Assembly: GCF_024679095.1 (NCBI RefSeq) | Contig: NW_026111674.1 | Coordinates: forward strand, 120,001-184,000 | Length of the DNA stretch: 64,000 nucleotides | Direction of reading: 5' to 3' | Source: Eriocheir sinensis | Lineage: Eukaryota > Arthropoda > Malacostraca > Decapoda > Varunidae | Part shown: positions 63,481 through 64,000 of the stretch, in pieces | Layout: each line of letters starts with the position of its first letter | How positions within the stretch are numbered: position 1 is the first letter of the stretch | The notes under the pieces: model-generated | Database searches by the model: none | What the model was told of the DNA's origin: nothing | The model's input: only the letters and a program-made list of their open reading frames with translations | Position numbers and translations under genes: made by a program

Positions 63481-64000
63481 ACTTGATGGTGTCACTGTAA
63501 TTACCAACAACAAACTCAAATAATTCATTATCACAAACACTATATTTTTTTCTAATCATCCACATCATTCATTTCTCCTCCACCTCCCTTTCTCTCTCGC
63601 CTCCACTCCGCCTCGCTATCATATAAATGACTGCTCTATTCCCTCACTCTTCCTCTCCCTTTCTCCTCCTCTCTCCTCTCTCTCTTATACCCAACAAGCG
63701 TGATTTTTGAAAGAAACTCCAACACACCTTCACTGAGACTTCTAGGGTAAAGATAAATTACAGAGGAAGTGCTTTTAACATGAACAATTGTGCTGGGTGA
63801 CTTATTTAACATGAATAAGTATGCTGGGTGTAAGTTGTTAAGAGAATACATGAAGAATAAGTATTAGAATAATAAGTATAACTAGTGTAAGATAATAGTA
63901 TAATAAACATAAGAGATAATAAGTATCAATAGTATAAGTAGAATGAGTATAGCATGCTGTTCCCATGTTACAAAGCTCCTTCCCTTGAGATCAATTCCAA
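63481..64000. other. no gene seen at the 3' edge
   Basis: Mixed sequence ending in an AT-rich stretch with repeated AATAAGTAT words at about 63860-63950. Confidence 0.5.

Overview
This is a eukaryotic, almost certainly arthropod, window. Genes are split by phase-0 introns with GT/AG ends, no bacterial features are visible, and microsatellites and retrotransposon debris fill most of the DNA. The retrotransposon types (Jockey/CR1-like LINE tails, tRNA-derived SINEs) and the extreme dinucleotide and trinucleotide repeat load suggest a crustacean, probably a decapod. That placement is inference; no marker gene fixes the species.

Region 0.9-36 kb holds a tandem, same-strand array of five related loci, called here GR-A to GR-E. 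They encode seven-pass chemoreceptors of the insect gustatory-receptor (GR) type. GR-A (1231-5293), GR-C (22989-27472) and GR-E (32881-35711) have complete five-exon reading frames of 401, 389 and 390 residues. GR-B (6955-18700) would be complete but its first exon is split by a 7.2 kb P-element-like transposon (7522-14718) with long inverted repeats and an 8-bp target duplication. GR-D (29990-31102) is an orphan fragment carrying only exon 4. Exon 5 carries the C-terminal TYVVII(F/L)Q motif typical of GRs. A TATA-containing promoter block sits 61 bp before the ATG of A, B and C; in E the TATA box is destroyed.

The most striking signal is a constant/variable mosaic inside the receptors. Promoter, N-terminus, intron 1 and exon 4 are identical or nearly so between copies, whereas two blocks in exon 1 (residues about 53-88 and 136-173) differ at more than half of positions. 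Intron 1 (133 bp) is identical in A, B and E while the coding blocks beside it are not. This fits strong diversifying selection, cassette-like conversion, or both.

Around and inside the genes lie LINE fragments (several with microsatellites starting at the 3' tail), two tRNA-derived SINE families, a 1.26 kb inverted-repeat element in intron 1 of GR-C, a 119-bp minisatellite inside the P-like element and a 33-bp minisatellite upstream of GR-E.

From 36.5 to 64 kb I find no supportable protein-coding gene. This half consists of alternating kilobase-scale polypurine and polypyrimidine blocks, long (GA)n, (CA)n and (CTC)n arrays, two copies of a (TCC)n-core-(GGA)n repeat, a LINE fragment, a SINE interrupted by pyrimidine repeats, and a few unique AT-rich islands with weak tandem structure.
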